NCBI RefSeq assembly: GCF_910592395.1
Contig: NC_088323.1
Coordinates: forward strand, 5,332,001-5,396,000
Source: Lineus longissimus
Lineage: Eukaryota; Nemertea; Pilidiophora; Heteronemertea; Lineidae
Length of the DNA stretch: 64,000 nucleotides
Direction of reading: 5' to 3'
This document shows, piece after piece, positions 24,751 through 36,987 of this stretch; position 1 is the stretch's first letter, and each line of letters opens with the position of its first letter. A program made the translations under genes and the position numbers. Under the pieces are notes generated by a model, which saw nothing but the letters and a program-made list of their open reading frames with translations, was not told the origin of the DNA and did not search any database.

Positions 24751-24955
24751 TGACGAAGTACGCGCGGGAAATGAAAGGACTTTTTGAATTATCCCGCCTA
24801 AAACTTCAGACATTATTACATTAGGCCTTGTGGGATTGTCACATGACCTACACGTCACATCCTAGGCCCTCTCTTGCGGCGAGCAGCAGGTCGAAATGGC
24901 AGAGAAATTTTTGATGCTAATTTATCCGGTGTTATCTCGTTAATCCTTTGCCCAA
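24751..24955. repeat. ~180-bp dispersed repeat, copy 1
   Basis: GAAGTACGCGCGGGAAATGA then GGACTTTTTGAATTATCCCG, extending to TAATTTATCCGGTG. It matches 26778-26965 at roughly 90 percent by eye. It abuts the satellite ending at 24750. No inverted ends seen. Confidence 0.85.
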
Positions 24956-25960
24956 ATCATTTTAATCTCTACGAATGGTAACTTCAGGACTCATCAAACT
25001 TGTGGAGAGAAACAGTTTGCTGTGAGTAGCAATTTTTGCATGATTTAGAACCACTTTGTGTTCGGATTTATCCCTCGTGCTTTGAACAAGGGTTGTGAGG
25101 AGCATTGCCGAAAACCCCGATAAGGTTGCCTAAATTGTCATACATTGTCATTGAGTAGTTGCCCCCTCAAACCCCCATCCCGAGTCTGTCGAGGCCTTCC
25201 CCTGTATATAATGAGGATAATAGACAGTTTCCAAAAATATTTTTCTGTTATTTCAAGGGTTGACAAAATGGCGGTACCTATGGTCAACCCTTAAAGATGC
25301 CCTTTTCACAGGCAACTGTGTGGGTTGCGATACCTGTCTAATGGAGACTCCACTGACGAAATGCTCCTCAAATCTTATAAATAAAGCAAATTCGCCCGAT
25401 ATTGTTCGTTATGTCAGACTAAGCACTTTTCACATCAAACCTTGTTGAAAAATAGAGAGGTTTAGCTGTCATCAACGTTCAGCGCAACAAGCGCTTGCGG
25501 AAATAAACATAGGACCCAATGACGTTATTTCAAGCTGATATATTCATGTGCCATTGGAAAAAGTAAACTAAAGATGGCAACGATATTTGACGAATTTATG
25601 GACCATTTTGTTGGCGATATCAGAACTAGTTTCCTCTAAATAGCGATGCAGTGGTCTAATCCTACCCTTGCCTAAAAACAAGGAATCGTCTTCAGGTAGA
25701 AGTGTATACGAAACATAGAATAGAATAGAATTTATTGCTCAACAAAATGAAACATTGCATTCAGCAAAGAAACCATACAATGTACATGAGATGGATTTTC
25801 GAAAGGATGGCTCCTACCAGAGTTAACAGTAGGGCCTATATAATAAGTGAGACAATGAGTCCCTATCAAGCACTGTTATTGTTAAGGGTATGGCCTAAAA
25901 GAATGGAGGATTCCGGGTTTACTCGAAGGGGAAAAAGCACCGGTCCCTTTCTCAAAGCCA

Positions 25961-26376
25961 ATAATCGACCACATGGATTAGAACTATCGTTTTGACCACA
26001 CCCACTGATATTAAAGCGCTTCAGCGTTAACTGAGTCAGTTCCATCATCACCCTGAAGATGGCGCTTGTGTTGTTTTGACGTCGGTGCCCACAATATACG
26101 TTTAGTTTTCAAATCATGGCCAACATCTCTACATTTTGAGTCAGTTCCATTATCACCCTCAAGATGGCGCTTGTGTTGTTTTGACGTCGGGGCCTACAAT
26201 GTACTTTTAATTACGGCCATCATCTCTATATTGTATTGTAATTGAATATTCAAGTACCTTTTACTAATCGACCACAAGGATTAGAACTATCGTTTTGACC
26301 ACACCCACTGATATTTAACCGCTTCAGCATTAACTGAGTCAGTTCCATTATCACCCTGAAGATGGCGCTTGTGTTA
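25961..26376. repeat. ~110-125-bp block present twice, 307 bp apart
   Basis: TAATCGACCACA.GGATTAGAAC at 25961 and 26268 starts a block running through GTTTTGACCACACCCACTGA to GAAGATGGCGCTTGTGTT. The GAAGATGGCG module also occurs alone at ~26140-26190 and, in the form GAAGATGGCGTTTGTG, in tandem at 27359-27577. Confidence 0.8.
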
Positions 26377-26777
26377 GTTATCAAATCGGGCACCTTGTCT
26401 AAGTTTATGAAAAATGAATAATATGTGTCTGATGTCCTGTCCGGTTTCTTTCAGTTTAGATGTCCGTCTGGCGTGTCTTCTCGTTGTCAACGGGACAGAG
26501 ACGATGCACACCACATTCAATGTCGCGACGGCTCTTGACCGAGATGACAGTTAAACCGAAGGTCGTCGCTCATTACTGATGATAATCTGCAGAAGTATGA
26601 TGTCACCATCGCCACTGTCGTGTTCGCAGTAGCTCCCGAGGCATCGGAGTGGTGCGCCATCAATAGAACCCGAGAGCATGATGCCCAACGGAAACGGTCA
26701 AGAATGTATGTCATGTGCTAAACATTGTGAGTAAAATCTGGTTTTCTATTGTTTTGAACTTAGTTTTTTTCTTGCTG

Positions 26778-26965
26778 CGGACGAAATACGCACGGGAGAT
26801 GAAAGGACTTTTTGAATTATCCCGCCTAAAACTTCAGACATTATTACACTCGGCCTTGTGGGATTGTCACATGACCTACACGTCACATCCTGAACCCTGT
26901 CTTGCGGAGAGCGGCAGGTCAATGCTAATTTATCCGATGTTATCTCGGTGATCCTTGCGGAAATA
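26778..26965. repeat. ~180-bp dispersed repeat, copy 2
   Basis: Second copy of the block at 24751-24955, from GACGAAATACGCACGGG to about CCTTGCGGAAATA. It lacks ~25 bp in the middle relative to copy 1. Confidence 0.85.
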
Positions 26966-27358
26966 AAGATAGGGCTTAATGCAATGTAATGGCGTTATTC
27001 CAAGGTGATATAATAAAACAATATATTGAAACTATACAATGACTTCATTTTGCCAAGCAATGGTTCTCATAGAGACCCAAGACATGCATTTGTCTCTGCG
27101 ACATTCTCGACGAAGACTTGATTTCCCCTCCGCATTAGCTCACCGTCTCCAACGAAATGTCGCGACGGCTCCTGGGGTATTTCACTGTAATGGTAGTGTC
27201 CTGATGTCTGGTTGTGATTGTTTGAGTTAATGACGTAAAACAAACAATGCGGCAGCATTTGAATGATTAATATGCCCCCTAGCTGTATATATTTTGCTTT
27301 TGTGGTTATTAAGGGACAAAAATTGACCGAAAAGACCCCCTTTTCAGCACCCCCGACC

Positions 27359-27577
27359 CACTGAAGTCAGTTCCATTATTACCCTGAAGATGGCGTTTGT
27401 GTTGTTTTAATGTTAAAAAGCTTTCAGCGATCACTGAAGTCAGTGCCATCATAACCCTGAAGATGGCGTTTGTGTTGTTTTAATGTTGAAAAGCTTTCAG
27501 CGATCACTGAAGTCAGTGCATCATAACCATGAAGATGGCGTTTGTGTTGTTTTAATGTTAAAAAGCTTTCAGCGATC
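27359..27577. repeat. 73-bp tandem repeat, 3 units
   Basis: Units start CACTGAAGTCAGT at 27359, 27432 and 27505 and end in AAAAGCTTTCAGCGAT. They are nearly identical. Confidence 0.9.
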
Positions 27578-27674
27578 TATGCGGCGGGCGGGGAGGGGCA
27601 TTTTGACAATAAATCATGTTGTAGGTTACGGCGGTGGTATATTTGGCCGAAAAAAAACTAGGAAAAACTTACCT

Positions 27675-28245
27675 TACACATAGGCCTACTTGTGTTTTAA
27701 TTAATTATCCAAATCTTGGTTTAGTCGAATCCCGTACGCGGTTTGCACTCAAAAATTCGATTTAAAAAATAAAAACGGACTGCATTTTATTATTTTTATA
27801 TTTTTTGGTGATCGAAATATAGTTTCAAAATAAGAGTTGACCATGGCACCATCATTTTGATTAGTGTCGAGCTCTAGTCATAATGCCTATGGCACTCTTA
27901 TTTTGAAACTATATTTCGATCATCAAAAAATATAAAAATAATAAAATGCAGTCCGTTTTCACTTTTTGAATCGAATTTTTGATGGCAAACCGCGTACGGG
28001 ATTCGAACTCACGACCATTGGGCTAAAAAACGCCCGCAAGTCGTGCGCCCTATCCACTAGGCCACTACGCGCACTGAAAGACAGGGGTATGTTTTTGTGA
28101 CAGATTCTTGGCCAGTATTCATACGTCCTGAAGCCAATGATTACTTAATGTAGGCCTACGCTATTCATGTTGGCCGGGAGACACAATAGGTCTTATTTAA
28201 AAGCCTTTGAACTGCATATTGTTCCTTTGTTGTTAAAATAACTCA
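27675..28245. mobile_element. Fold-back element with tRNA-like head, copy 1
   Basis: Inverted arms of ~110 bp (27729-27838 and 27893-28003) flank a ~50-bp loop. The arms contain GGACTGCATTTTATTATTTT and ATATAGTTTCAAAATAAGAG with their complements. A tRNA-like sequence on the minus strand (27991-28074) adjoins the right arm, and its 3' end (CCCGTACGCGGTTTGC) is repeated in the left arm. Flanks to about 27675 and 28245 are shared with copy 2, 953 bp downstream. Confidence 0.8.
27991..28074 (-). repeat. tRNA-like SINE head (copy 1)
   Basis: On the minus strand: A box TGGCCTAGTGG, B box GAGTTCGAATCCC, and 6 of 7 acceptor pairs (GCGCGTA with TACGCGG). CACGA and TCGTG could pair as an anticodon stem, but the loop between them is 26 nt and holds a small GGGC/GCCC hairpin. 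No proper T stem forms, so it is a tRNA-derived pol III promoter or pseudogene. Confidence 0.6.
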
Positions 28246-28633
28246 ACACAATGTAAATCAACATATCGCGATAGTGAGTAAATTCTTAATTATCCACGAA
28301 ATCAATTTCGCAATGAAATTAATTTTACTGACGCCTTCAAAAATCGCATATGTATATATATATGTCAGGAGAAAGTGCTATAAAACTCGTTTGAATAAAA
28401 GACAGTAGAGTAGTTTCCCCTTGCTTTTTGTGGGATTTTTGTTACAAAGGGACAAAAAGTGACCAATGAGAAATTAGTACCCCAGAGGTAGCCCATTCAA
28501 ATAGGTTCGCAGATCGGCTACGGCCGTTTGCTAGTGACGAATTATCCACTCGCAGCCGTTCGGATAAATGTATAGTTGAAAGATTCTGGTCTGTCCCCAT
28601 CTTGACCCGTAATGTTTTGAGATCGCAAATAGG

Positions 28634-29210
28634 TTCCGTTACTCATAGGCCTACTCCTACTTGTTTTAATTAATTATCCAAATCCCGTACGCGGTTTGCA
28701 CTCAAAAATTCGATTTAAAAAATAAAAACGGACTGCATTTTATTATTTTTATATTTTTTGGTGATCGAAATATAGTTTCAAAATAAGAGTTGACCATGGC
28801 ACCATCATTTTGATTAGAGTCGAGCTCTAGTCATAATGGCAGTGCCTATGGCACTCTTATTTTGAAACTATATTTCGATTACCAAAAAATATAAAAATAA
28901 TAAAATGCAGTCCGTTTTTACTTTTTGAATCGAATTTTTGATGGCAAACCGCGTACGGGAATCGAACTCACGACCATTGGGCTAAAAAACGCCCGCAAGT
29001 CGTGCGCCCTATCCACTAGGCCACTACGCGCACTGAAAGACAGGGGTATGTTTTTGTGACAGATTCTTGGCCAGTATTCATACGTCATCAAGCCAATGAG
29101 GGAAATAAATGATTACTTAATATAGGCCTACGCTATTCATGTTGGCCGGGAGACACAATAGGTCTTATTTAAAAGTCTTTTGAACAGCATATTGTTCCTA
29201 TTGTTAAAAG
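28634..29210. mobile_element. Fold-back element with tRNA-like head, copy 2
   Basis: Near-identical second copy of 27675-28245, including arms (28682-28795 and 28848-28960), loop, tRNA-like head at 28951-29033 and flanking non-palindromic sequence (GACAGGGGTATGTTTTTGTG, AGGCCTACGCTATTCATG). The flanks are included, so the pair looks like a segmental duplication and not two independent insertions. Confidence 0.8.
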
Positions 29211-29385
29211 GACTTTAAGCACACTGGAGCGAACCACAGTGCCTGGTTTTAAAAGCATTCAGCGGCTTTATTGGAACACATCTCTTAGATGTTATGATGC
29301 GAGGGGCAAAGCAATATTTCCGATGCCCGTCCGCCTGAAAGTTTCGCACACATTGATTACCCTTATATATATATTGGCAGTTCCC

Positions 29386-29642
29386 CCCCCCCCCCCCCCG
29401 ATACAGCTGGCCTTGAAAGTTGTCATTGTGTTCCCCAAAATAATTGCACCGCGTTCCTTGCTGGTACCAGCACACAATCGTTATATCCATATCAGTTTTA
29501 AACTGAAATTTAACCACGATCACTGAGATGCAATAGGTAAAATGTCCTGTTGTTGGACTTAGTGATTGGTCTGAACGATCACTTCCAAATGTCGCTTTTC
29601 ATTTCAGTTGTGGAAGTGGCCTATGCACCCCCCCCCCCCCCC
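29386..29642. repeat. Two poly-C tracts flanking a short unique segment
   Basis: Runs of about 14 C near 29386-29399 and 29628-29642, the second followed by a run of A. Similar tracts occur at 33600-33614 (C), 39090 (G), 55030-55042 (G) and 59141-59150 (G). Length is unreliable in such runs. Confidence 0.8.
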
Positions 29643-29849
29643 CAAAAAAAACATTTTTCTCTTCGTCCATGTGTGTCTGCTGAGGACTAACATATAATTT
29701 TCGTCTCATTTCAGGGAGATGTTTATACGAGAACGTAACCACCTGACCGTCTTCTATCGTGGCACCAGCTGGAATACGACGCCCGGCTCCTGATATCCAT
29801 TGACATTCTTTATGATCGTAGGATGAGCTGTTTTGAGAGCTTGCCAATA

Positions 29850-31085
29850 AACAAAGAACATATCGTTTCATGAAAGTCCATTGTTCGTCTGTGTATTGAG
29901 GAGAAATGCATGGACAGACAGGTAATGAACAAGTGAATTGTTCTTCGATTCTCTACGGATTGGTGCTATTGTGTTTTGATGCATAGAAAGAAAGAACAAA
30001 GAAAAACATTGATAACTGTTTGTTGTTCTGTAAATAAACAAACAACATTGTAATTGTGTTTAGCTAATGCAAAGCATGTGAGGTGTTTTGAGAGCTTGAT
30101 GTTGATTGCCAATAAACAAACAACATATTAGTTTATAAAAGTCCATTGTTCTTCTGTGTATTGAGGAGAAATGCACGGACAGACAGGTAATAAACAAGTC
30201 AATTGCATAGAACATTCATTACTGTTGATTGTTCTGTGAATGGCTTCAAACAATATCAATTGTTCTTTGCTGCATAGAACATTCATTACTGAATCTGTGA
30301 TGGATACAGACGACTGTGACTTTAATGAAACAATGTTAAGTGTTGGTTTTAAAGAAGTCCAATTGTGTCTATTCGACTACATATTGTTTTATGAAAGTCC
30401 ATTGTGGAGAAATGCATGGACAGACCGGTACAAGTCATTACGGTTTTTTGTGAATGGATACACAAACAGACTTGACTTTTTAATGAACATGGACAGACAA
30501 TAAACAAGTCTAATTGTGTTTATTTTATGCATGTCTTCATTGGTAATGAACATTCATTAATGTTGATTGGTTATAAAGAAGTCTTATTGTGTCTATTTGA
30601 TGCATATCTTCATTGTTCTTTGATTCCAGGATATAGAACATTCATTACTGTTGATTTTTTTGTGAATGGATACAAACAAAGAACATTATTCTGATTTGTT
30701 ATAAAGAAGTCGAATTCTAATTGTGTTTATTTGATGCCAGGATATAGAACATTCATTACTGTTGATTGTTCTGTGAATGGATAGAAACAAAGAACATTGT
30801 TCAGACTGATTTGTTATAAAGAAGTCGAATTCTAATTGTGTTTATTTGATGCAGATCTTCTTTCATTCCAGGATATAGAACATTGTTTGATTTATGTCCT
30901 CGGTGTTATCAAAGACAGTGTTGATTACAGTGTTGATTACAATAGGATACAAACAACATTAGTTGATTAAAGTCATCCCTGCATATCTTCTGTCTTATCA
31001 ATGAACATGTGTGAATAAAGAACAATGTTTTATGAAGGTCGATTGTTACATTAGTCTATTATGCAGGTCTTCTGTCTTATTAATC
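29850..31085. repeat. Degenerate tandem array around GAACATTCATTACTGTTGAT
   Basis: Modules such as TTCATTACTGTTGATTGTTC, GTGAATGGATACAAACAA, TTATAAAGAAGTC and CTAATTGTGTTTATTTGATG recur about eight to ten times with variable spacing of roughly 100-150 bp. Reading frames here are repeat-derived. Confidence 0.75.
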
Positions 31086-32280
31086 AACATGTATCCCTGT
31101 CAAGATGAATATTCATTGACTCCGGAGCCTAGAATATATGCCTGTCCTCGATATTTTAGAGAATACAGGAAACCAAAATAGTGGGTGCCGGTAGTGTATA
31201 TGTTTTGAATATGTGTACTGTCATCGTGGATATTTTAGAGAAATCGTCAAGAGGAGGGGTAGTGTATATTTTAGAGATTTCCTAACAGCTGGCGCATGCC
31301 AAAAAAAAATCCGGCGTGGATTCGCTCCGTAACTTTTTGACGAGAAAAAGAGTTTTGAGGGGGTAGTCATGCAAATTGGCTGTTGTCATGACTATGAACC
31401 CCCTCTAAGGTTCAGTGAAGACACAAAAATTAATAATAGCTGTTTATTCATGATTGGAAAAGATGATACAGAAGAAGAGGTTTTACATACTGTTTTTACA
31501 TACAGTTTTAAAGCCTTGGCCATATAGGTACAAGCATTTTAGCAAGAAGTTGAAATCTTCCCAACGGGAATTTTTTAAGTTGGTGCCAGCCTTGGCCCCC
31601 TTATAGTTTTCAAAGTTTATTATGATATTGTTTATTCATTATTGAAAATTACATTCAATACGAAAAGATGAATTGAAGAGAGCGAGACTTCGAGGATGGG
31701 CGGAGTCTTGGTGTCGGCGGACAATTTCGTTGAGAGGCTTAAACGAAAGAAGAGTAAAATTGTTAGAGAGGATTGTAAAAGTATACTAGACGGAAAAACG
31801 GAAAAGTTTCGATCACGTAGCGAATGTCTTGCTGTCATCAGCATCAGCTAAAAAGCAATGATCCTATAGCCTTATAGCCAACCCTTGAAAGACTGGATAA
31901 TAAGCGGAATATCTCTAGTTTGATATCAACATGAGGAAGGGATTCCGATGAAAGTACATCATACGAACATCTGGCTGTTCAATGTGCATGGCTATAGAAA
32001 CCACCCATTGAGAGAACAAGGATATGTAGAAAGCAAGAACCCAAACAAACAGTTGAGCTGATCTGGTATACTGTCTTAAAGGCCATGGATTGTTGGCCGA
32101 AATCGTCAAAACACGAGAATGAAGTGGACCTTAGAGGTCGAATAGTTAAAACATTTAATAGTCTACTGACCGTGTAAATGGTATCAATGGTTCGAGGACA
32201 AGGTAAAGCCGAGGTATCCTTATGTCAAGACATCAAAGTAGTTTTCCCATCGCCGCCAGCATCTATGAATATCATGAACT
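31086..32280. other. No gene recognised
   Basis: Unique AT-rich sequence. No coding, RNA or repeat signal that I can support on either strand. Confidence 0.5.
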
Positions 32281-32287
32281 GACGGAA

Positions 32288-32416
32288 GGGCTGGTTGAGG
32301 TATCACAGCAGGGCTGGTTGAGGTATCACAGCAGGGCTGGTTGAGGTATCACAGCAGGGCTGGTTGAGGTATCACAGCAGGGCTGGTTGAGGTATCACAG
32401 CAGGGCTGGTTGAGGT
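32288..32416. repeat. 23-bp minisatellite, 5.6 units
   Basis: GGGCTGGTTGAGGTATCACA followed by GCA repeats at 32288, 32311, 32334, 32357 and 32380 without a change; a partial sixth unit starts at 32403. Confidence 0.95.
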
Positions 32417-32636
32417 GATATATGGTCAACATCCTCAAATAACCAGTCAGTCACATCCTCATCCTCATCCCCTTCCACTGGTCGTTAGTGCAGAGTGTTG
32501 TCAACTGCTCTATCCATTTACCTGGAAATTAAAGCAGAAATTTATAAGTATGCGGAAAGGGGCAACTCATGTCACCTGTGTTATAGATAAACAGGAAGTT
32601 CACAGTTAAATGGTTTCCTTTAAAAAAAAAAAAAAA

Positions 32637-32765
32637 TCTAGGCCCACAAAGGGGGGGGGATATGAGAAGGTTCGGGTGCATGACTAATGCATGCCCTATC
32701 CAATAAATGAGGGTATATTAAAAATTGGCTAAAGTAGCATAACCATTCCCCTTTGTGGGCCTAGA
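32637..32765. mobile_element. Short palindromic element (MITE C)
   Basis: TCTAGGCCCACAAAGGGG at 32637 is matched by its exact complement CCCCTTTGTGGGCCTAGA ending at 32765, making an 18-bp perfect terminal inverted repeat around ~93 bp of non-coding sequence. The left side abuts a run of A; no target duplication is clear. Confidence 0.75.
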
Positions 32766-35039
32766 ATTGGACTTGGAAACATTTAGAATGTGAACTCTCT
32801 GTGTACTAGGCAGGTTTCGCAATCCATACAACGACAATGTCTCACGTGGTCTTGGTATGTGTCAGAGTGAAATACGACCATCCCACGCAATATGCATGTT
32901 ACATCAATACGCGTCTTTGTTCGTAAACAAGGGAATAGTGGACCCATCAGACGCGACAGCCGTAACCCAAATCATTGCTTGTTACATAAGGGTTGACCAA
33001 ACGTACAACTGTTTTGGCTTGAACTTGAAATCTAAAGGCAATTTAATCTCTTTCAAAACAAAGTGAATGGCAATTTCAAGGGTGGGAAGTTGTTCTTTGT
33101 CTTCTAGAGAACAGCCTCCCAGGTTTTAAATCGGCATTGACTTCATTTTGAAGGAATTCTAACTTGATTTTGGATTTCTGGTTCTCGCCAAAATGGTGGT
33201 ACCCCTTGCCAACCCTTACGTTTCGCAAACCATCTGCAGACAAGCTGCGTATGAAATAAATGTCCGTCATTTTGAAAATACCCTTTCCTCCGGCAATGCA
33301 TGTTTTCCGTTGAATAACAGTACAAATATACAAGCTTATAAATAATTTACTTGAAGTTGCCCACGTCTTCCAATGTCCATGTATTTTGAATGCTTTTGGT
33401 GATGATTTGATTTAAAACATGATTTTTATGTCATGGTAAACTTACGCTGCCCGTGAAAACTCCTTTTCAAAATGGCCGAAATTAATTTTCGCAAACTATC
33501 TATTACATGATTTTTACGCTTACATGTTATTTACATCGATACTGTTTAGAATAAGGCCTCCCTATGCAACTATCCTGAACCTATTAGGCCTACAGGAACC
33601 CCCCCCCCCCCCCCAAATAAAAACATGACTGTATTTCCACAACCGGATGGACTGCTGACTGTCAGAGAACTTTCTAGACTTCCATGTGCTCAGGCCGCCA
33701 TGAAATATCTAGATGTCAGCAAAAGTCGTCCGACATGTCTAAAGGCCTAGATTACAAAGAGCCATATCGAGCCTACGAGAACTTTACTTCACACTTTATC
33801 AACAAAAACAATTTTCAGATATTATCTTACCGAAATAAAGACATAATATAGAAAAATCGGGACAGCAGGCCACACTAATTCTCAATGGTAGAGGACATTT
33901 TTTTTCGGACTGAAAGAGAGGCCAAGAACAAGGGCCTACAAATTCGCCAAGCAAGGGCCTAGGAAAGCGGGAGTTTCAAATATAATTTATTTGGAGGAAC
34001 GATTAGTCCACAAGAACCCACCGAGCGCAGTAAAAGTTTCAGGCCGAAAATAATGACTACCATCGCAAAATATGATAAAGCTTTTCTCTTATTATCAAAT
34101 AGAAATATTGACAAGGCCTAATCGGGCTTTGCTGGCCGCATCTTTCGAATAAGACAAGCCATAAGGTCACCCGGTTGCGGTAACGGGTAAATGGTATTTC
34201 TTCAGTATGAATACAGACATTGCACAAAAAGCATCGGGTAATCTGAATGTTTTTTCTCCCGTATTAATACATGGTACCTTTAGTTACGCTTGCGCTCTCG
34301 AGAGCTGCTTAGGGCGCAAACATCATGCTGACTTACCGGTAGTAAATGTCAATCCTTAAGTCTCACAACGATGGTAGATCGACATGCGCAAGCATGTCAT
34401 TAGCCACTTTCTGTGCCCAAAACAAAGCACAAAGGACACGACACTGGTTGCGCTGTCGATGCCGTTCAATCGTGTTCTTGATATGCAGGCCGCCAAAGAC
34501 CCAATGGCAAGGACCGCGTGGTTTCGGTCTCGCTTGTGACCTTATGGCCTTGGTGAAGGTACGTTAACATCGTTCGCCACGTTCTTTAAACGATGTAAAA
34601 CACTCTATTTGAGGACAAACTGAGCTAGCCCATTTAAGTCATATTGAACTTCCAGCGCTTTTGCCTCTGTGTATTGACGCGCGTTGTCTGAAAGCTGAGC
34701 AGTGTCAATCAGTGAGGGTCAAGATTATTCAAATACGGTCCGATCCATTACGCTGCTCTTCTTAACGAAATGTCAGCCAAGCTCTTCTCGCCAGCCGCTG
34801 TTCGGCGCTAATGGGTTATTTTGCAATAGTGTTTTGAGGTGACACTCTGGTTGCAGCGAAATAGGCTTCATCCCTTCCGAAGAGGTACACTCCGGACGCA
34901 CTGGACCGGTCTCGTCCTGTCGGACGCGGTATGGAAAGACAATGAGATTTTCCCGCCAAATTGACTGCATTGGAGTCAACGAAGAGGACGATAAACTCTA
35001 GAATTGGCAAATTCACTTCATGACAACACGACCTGGCCA
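32766..35039. other. No gene recognised
   Basis: Mostly unique sequence with one poly-C tract (33600-33614). Frames up to ~85 codons occur on both strands, but none has recognisable motifs or splice context. Confidence 0.5.
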
Positions 35040-35480
35040 CTGACGTGAGACAGTAGGGGACATTTGCAATCTGAGTGGGAGATGACGTGTACGAATGGCT
35101 TGGATTTTGGGAGGTGACCGAAGACAGTAGAGGACATTTGCATTCAGAAGAGAGATATGACGTTCCGGGATAGCTTGACATGTTTGGGAGGTGACAGAAG
35201 AGGACATTTGCTTTCAGATATGACCGAAGACATTCCGAGGTGACTTGAAGTGTGAGGAGGTGACTGAAGACAGTAGATGATATTCCCTTTCAGAGATGAG
35301 AGATGACGTTTAGGGTTGGCTTGAGATGTTTGGAGGTGACAGAAGACAATAGAGGACATGCGCCTTTGGGGGACACAGTAGATGTTCAGAGATGGCTTGA
35401 GATGTCAAGGATGTGACAGAAGACAGTGGAGGATATTCGCATTCTGAGGCGACAGATGACATTCAGGGATGACCTGAGGT
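35040..35480. repeat. Second array of the ~70-bp satellite
   Basis: About six units of the family seen at 23440-24750, here nearly all in one orientation (GAGGTGAC.GAAGACAGTAG, then GGACATTTGC, AGATGACGTT and GGCTTGA). Confidence 0.8.
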
Positions 35481-36987
35481 CCATTCTGCCTTTTGTAGAG
35501 CTTCTATCTGTTCTCAAACTCAGAAGTAGATCATGTAACTTATTTAACTAACAAACAAGAATAATGAAGGAGGTGCTCAAGATTGAGTGTAGGTCTTCTA
35601 CTGAAGGCCGACTGGGGTCGGCTTAGATACTGAGGTGAGACTTTGATCAGGGGTTCTAGATATGAGGTAGAAACTCCACCAAAATCGTCCAGACATCCTT
35701 CTGTTGTACAGATGTGTCTCAGAAACCTTCTTGGTGCTGCCAGTCAAGGACATCGTGAAGACAACATCACCAATGACAATTGGCACAGAAGAGCAAATAT
35801 GATAGGTTACTTTTATCACAGTCCTTCAAATAAATTGAAGAACTCTGCTTTTATTAACAAAGTGGCATTGCTTGCCTATCTTCAAATAACATTGTCTCTC
35901 ATTTGACAAAATACATCTTTGGATTAGTTCTACCAGCGATCTGACAATTTCTGTCCACCTCATCCGGATGGACACTTAGTAATTTTACAAGTTACTTGGA
36001 CGTGACAACGATAAATAGTTAGCCCTTGTACTACCACAGGGTTTTGACAGTGTACCATACCAATGGCCTGACCAGGTTTGACTGGGAAGCCTGGATCCCA
36101 AACCAATCTTAGGGTTGAGGTCTGCACTGAATTGAGTGCAGAGCTGCCAACTCGTTTTTTGAAGTGTAACCAACCGGAAACTTCTAGGGACTGTGGTGAA
36201 CAGCAGAACTTGGGCAACATTCAACAGTACTGATTGCTGCATGCCAGTAGTACGCAGTATACGAACTTGGTCTATGCCTAGTGTGGCAGCAAAGAGTTGA
36301 TAGGAGTTTTAGTCAAAATGCAGTGACGAGTAATGATGATTAGATTCTTTAAAGAGCAACATTGAGGACAGCATCAATGTGGTATATAAATGTTGATTAT
36401 GATTGTTATCATTGACATAAATGGTTTTGCAACATGAGGCTATCGGATCATGCCGAATATCTCGTGGACTAATCACGTTTCAAATGCAACAGAGTAGTCA
36501 ATGGTGGTCCTCTTAAATGGGAATCACCACTTCAAGAAGTGAAACCTAAGCAGAGCATTTCAATTAGAACACACCTCCTAAAGACACAACATTTAGCATC
36601 AGGAGTGCGTAATAAACATAAAATATATTACATACAATATACAAAATAATCATTACACAATAAAATGCACCAATTTACTACAAAAATACTTTGAATTTGA
36701 ATAGTACCTAGGTAAAATGGACAGGTCTAACAGGTGAATCTGATGACTTTGAATAATTCGAGCTTTTATACATTTACTTTTATACAAAACCAAAATTGAG
36801 GGAATTGGTTGTCTCACCAAACACAGCAAGAGTGAAAATAAAATGTCGGCCAAAACTGAGGCGCTAAGGTTTGAGCAAAATTGTAGCTACACATAGCAAT
36901 GTTTGGCAAGGCAACCCAAACCAACTACACCATTCACCAACAGCATTTTTGATTACCTGCGCGACACCTACACGTGTAAGCACAGCT

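Noticed and set aside
23440-32416. CRISPR-like regular repeats
   Set aside because: The repeats are contiguous tandem units without unique spacers, in a clearly eukaryotic context.
35960-36242. Two overlapping ~85-codon minus-strand frames
   Set aside because: No conserved motif, no splice context, and both end in ordinary intergenic sequence.
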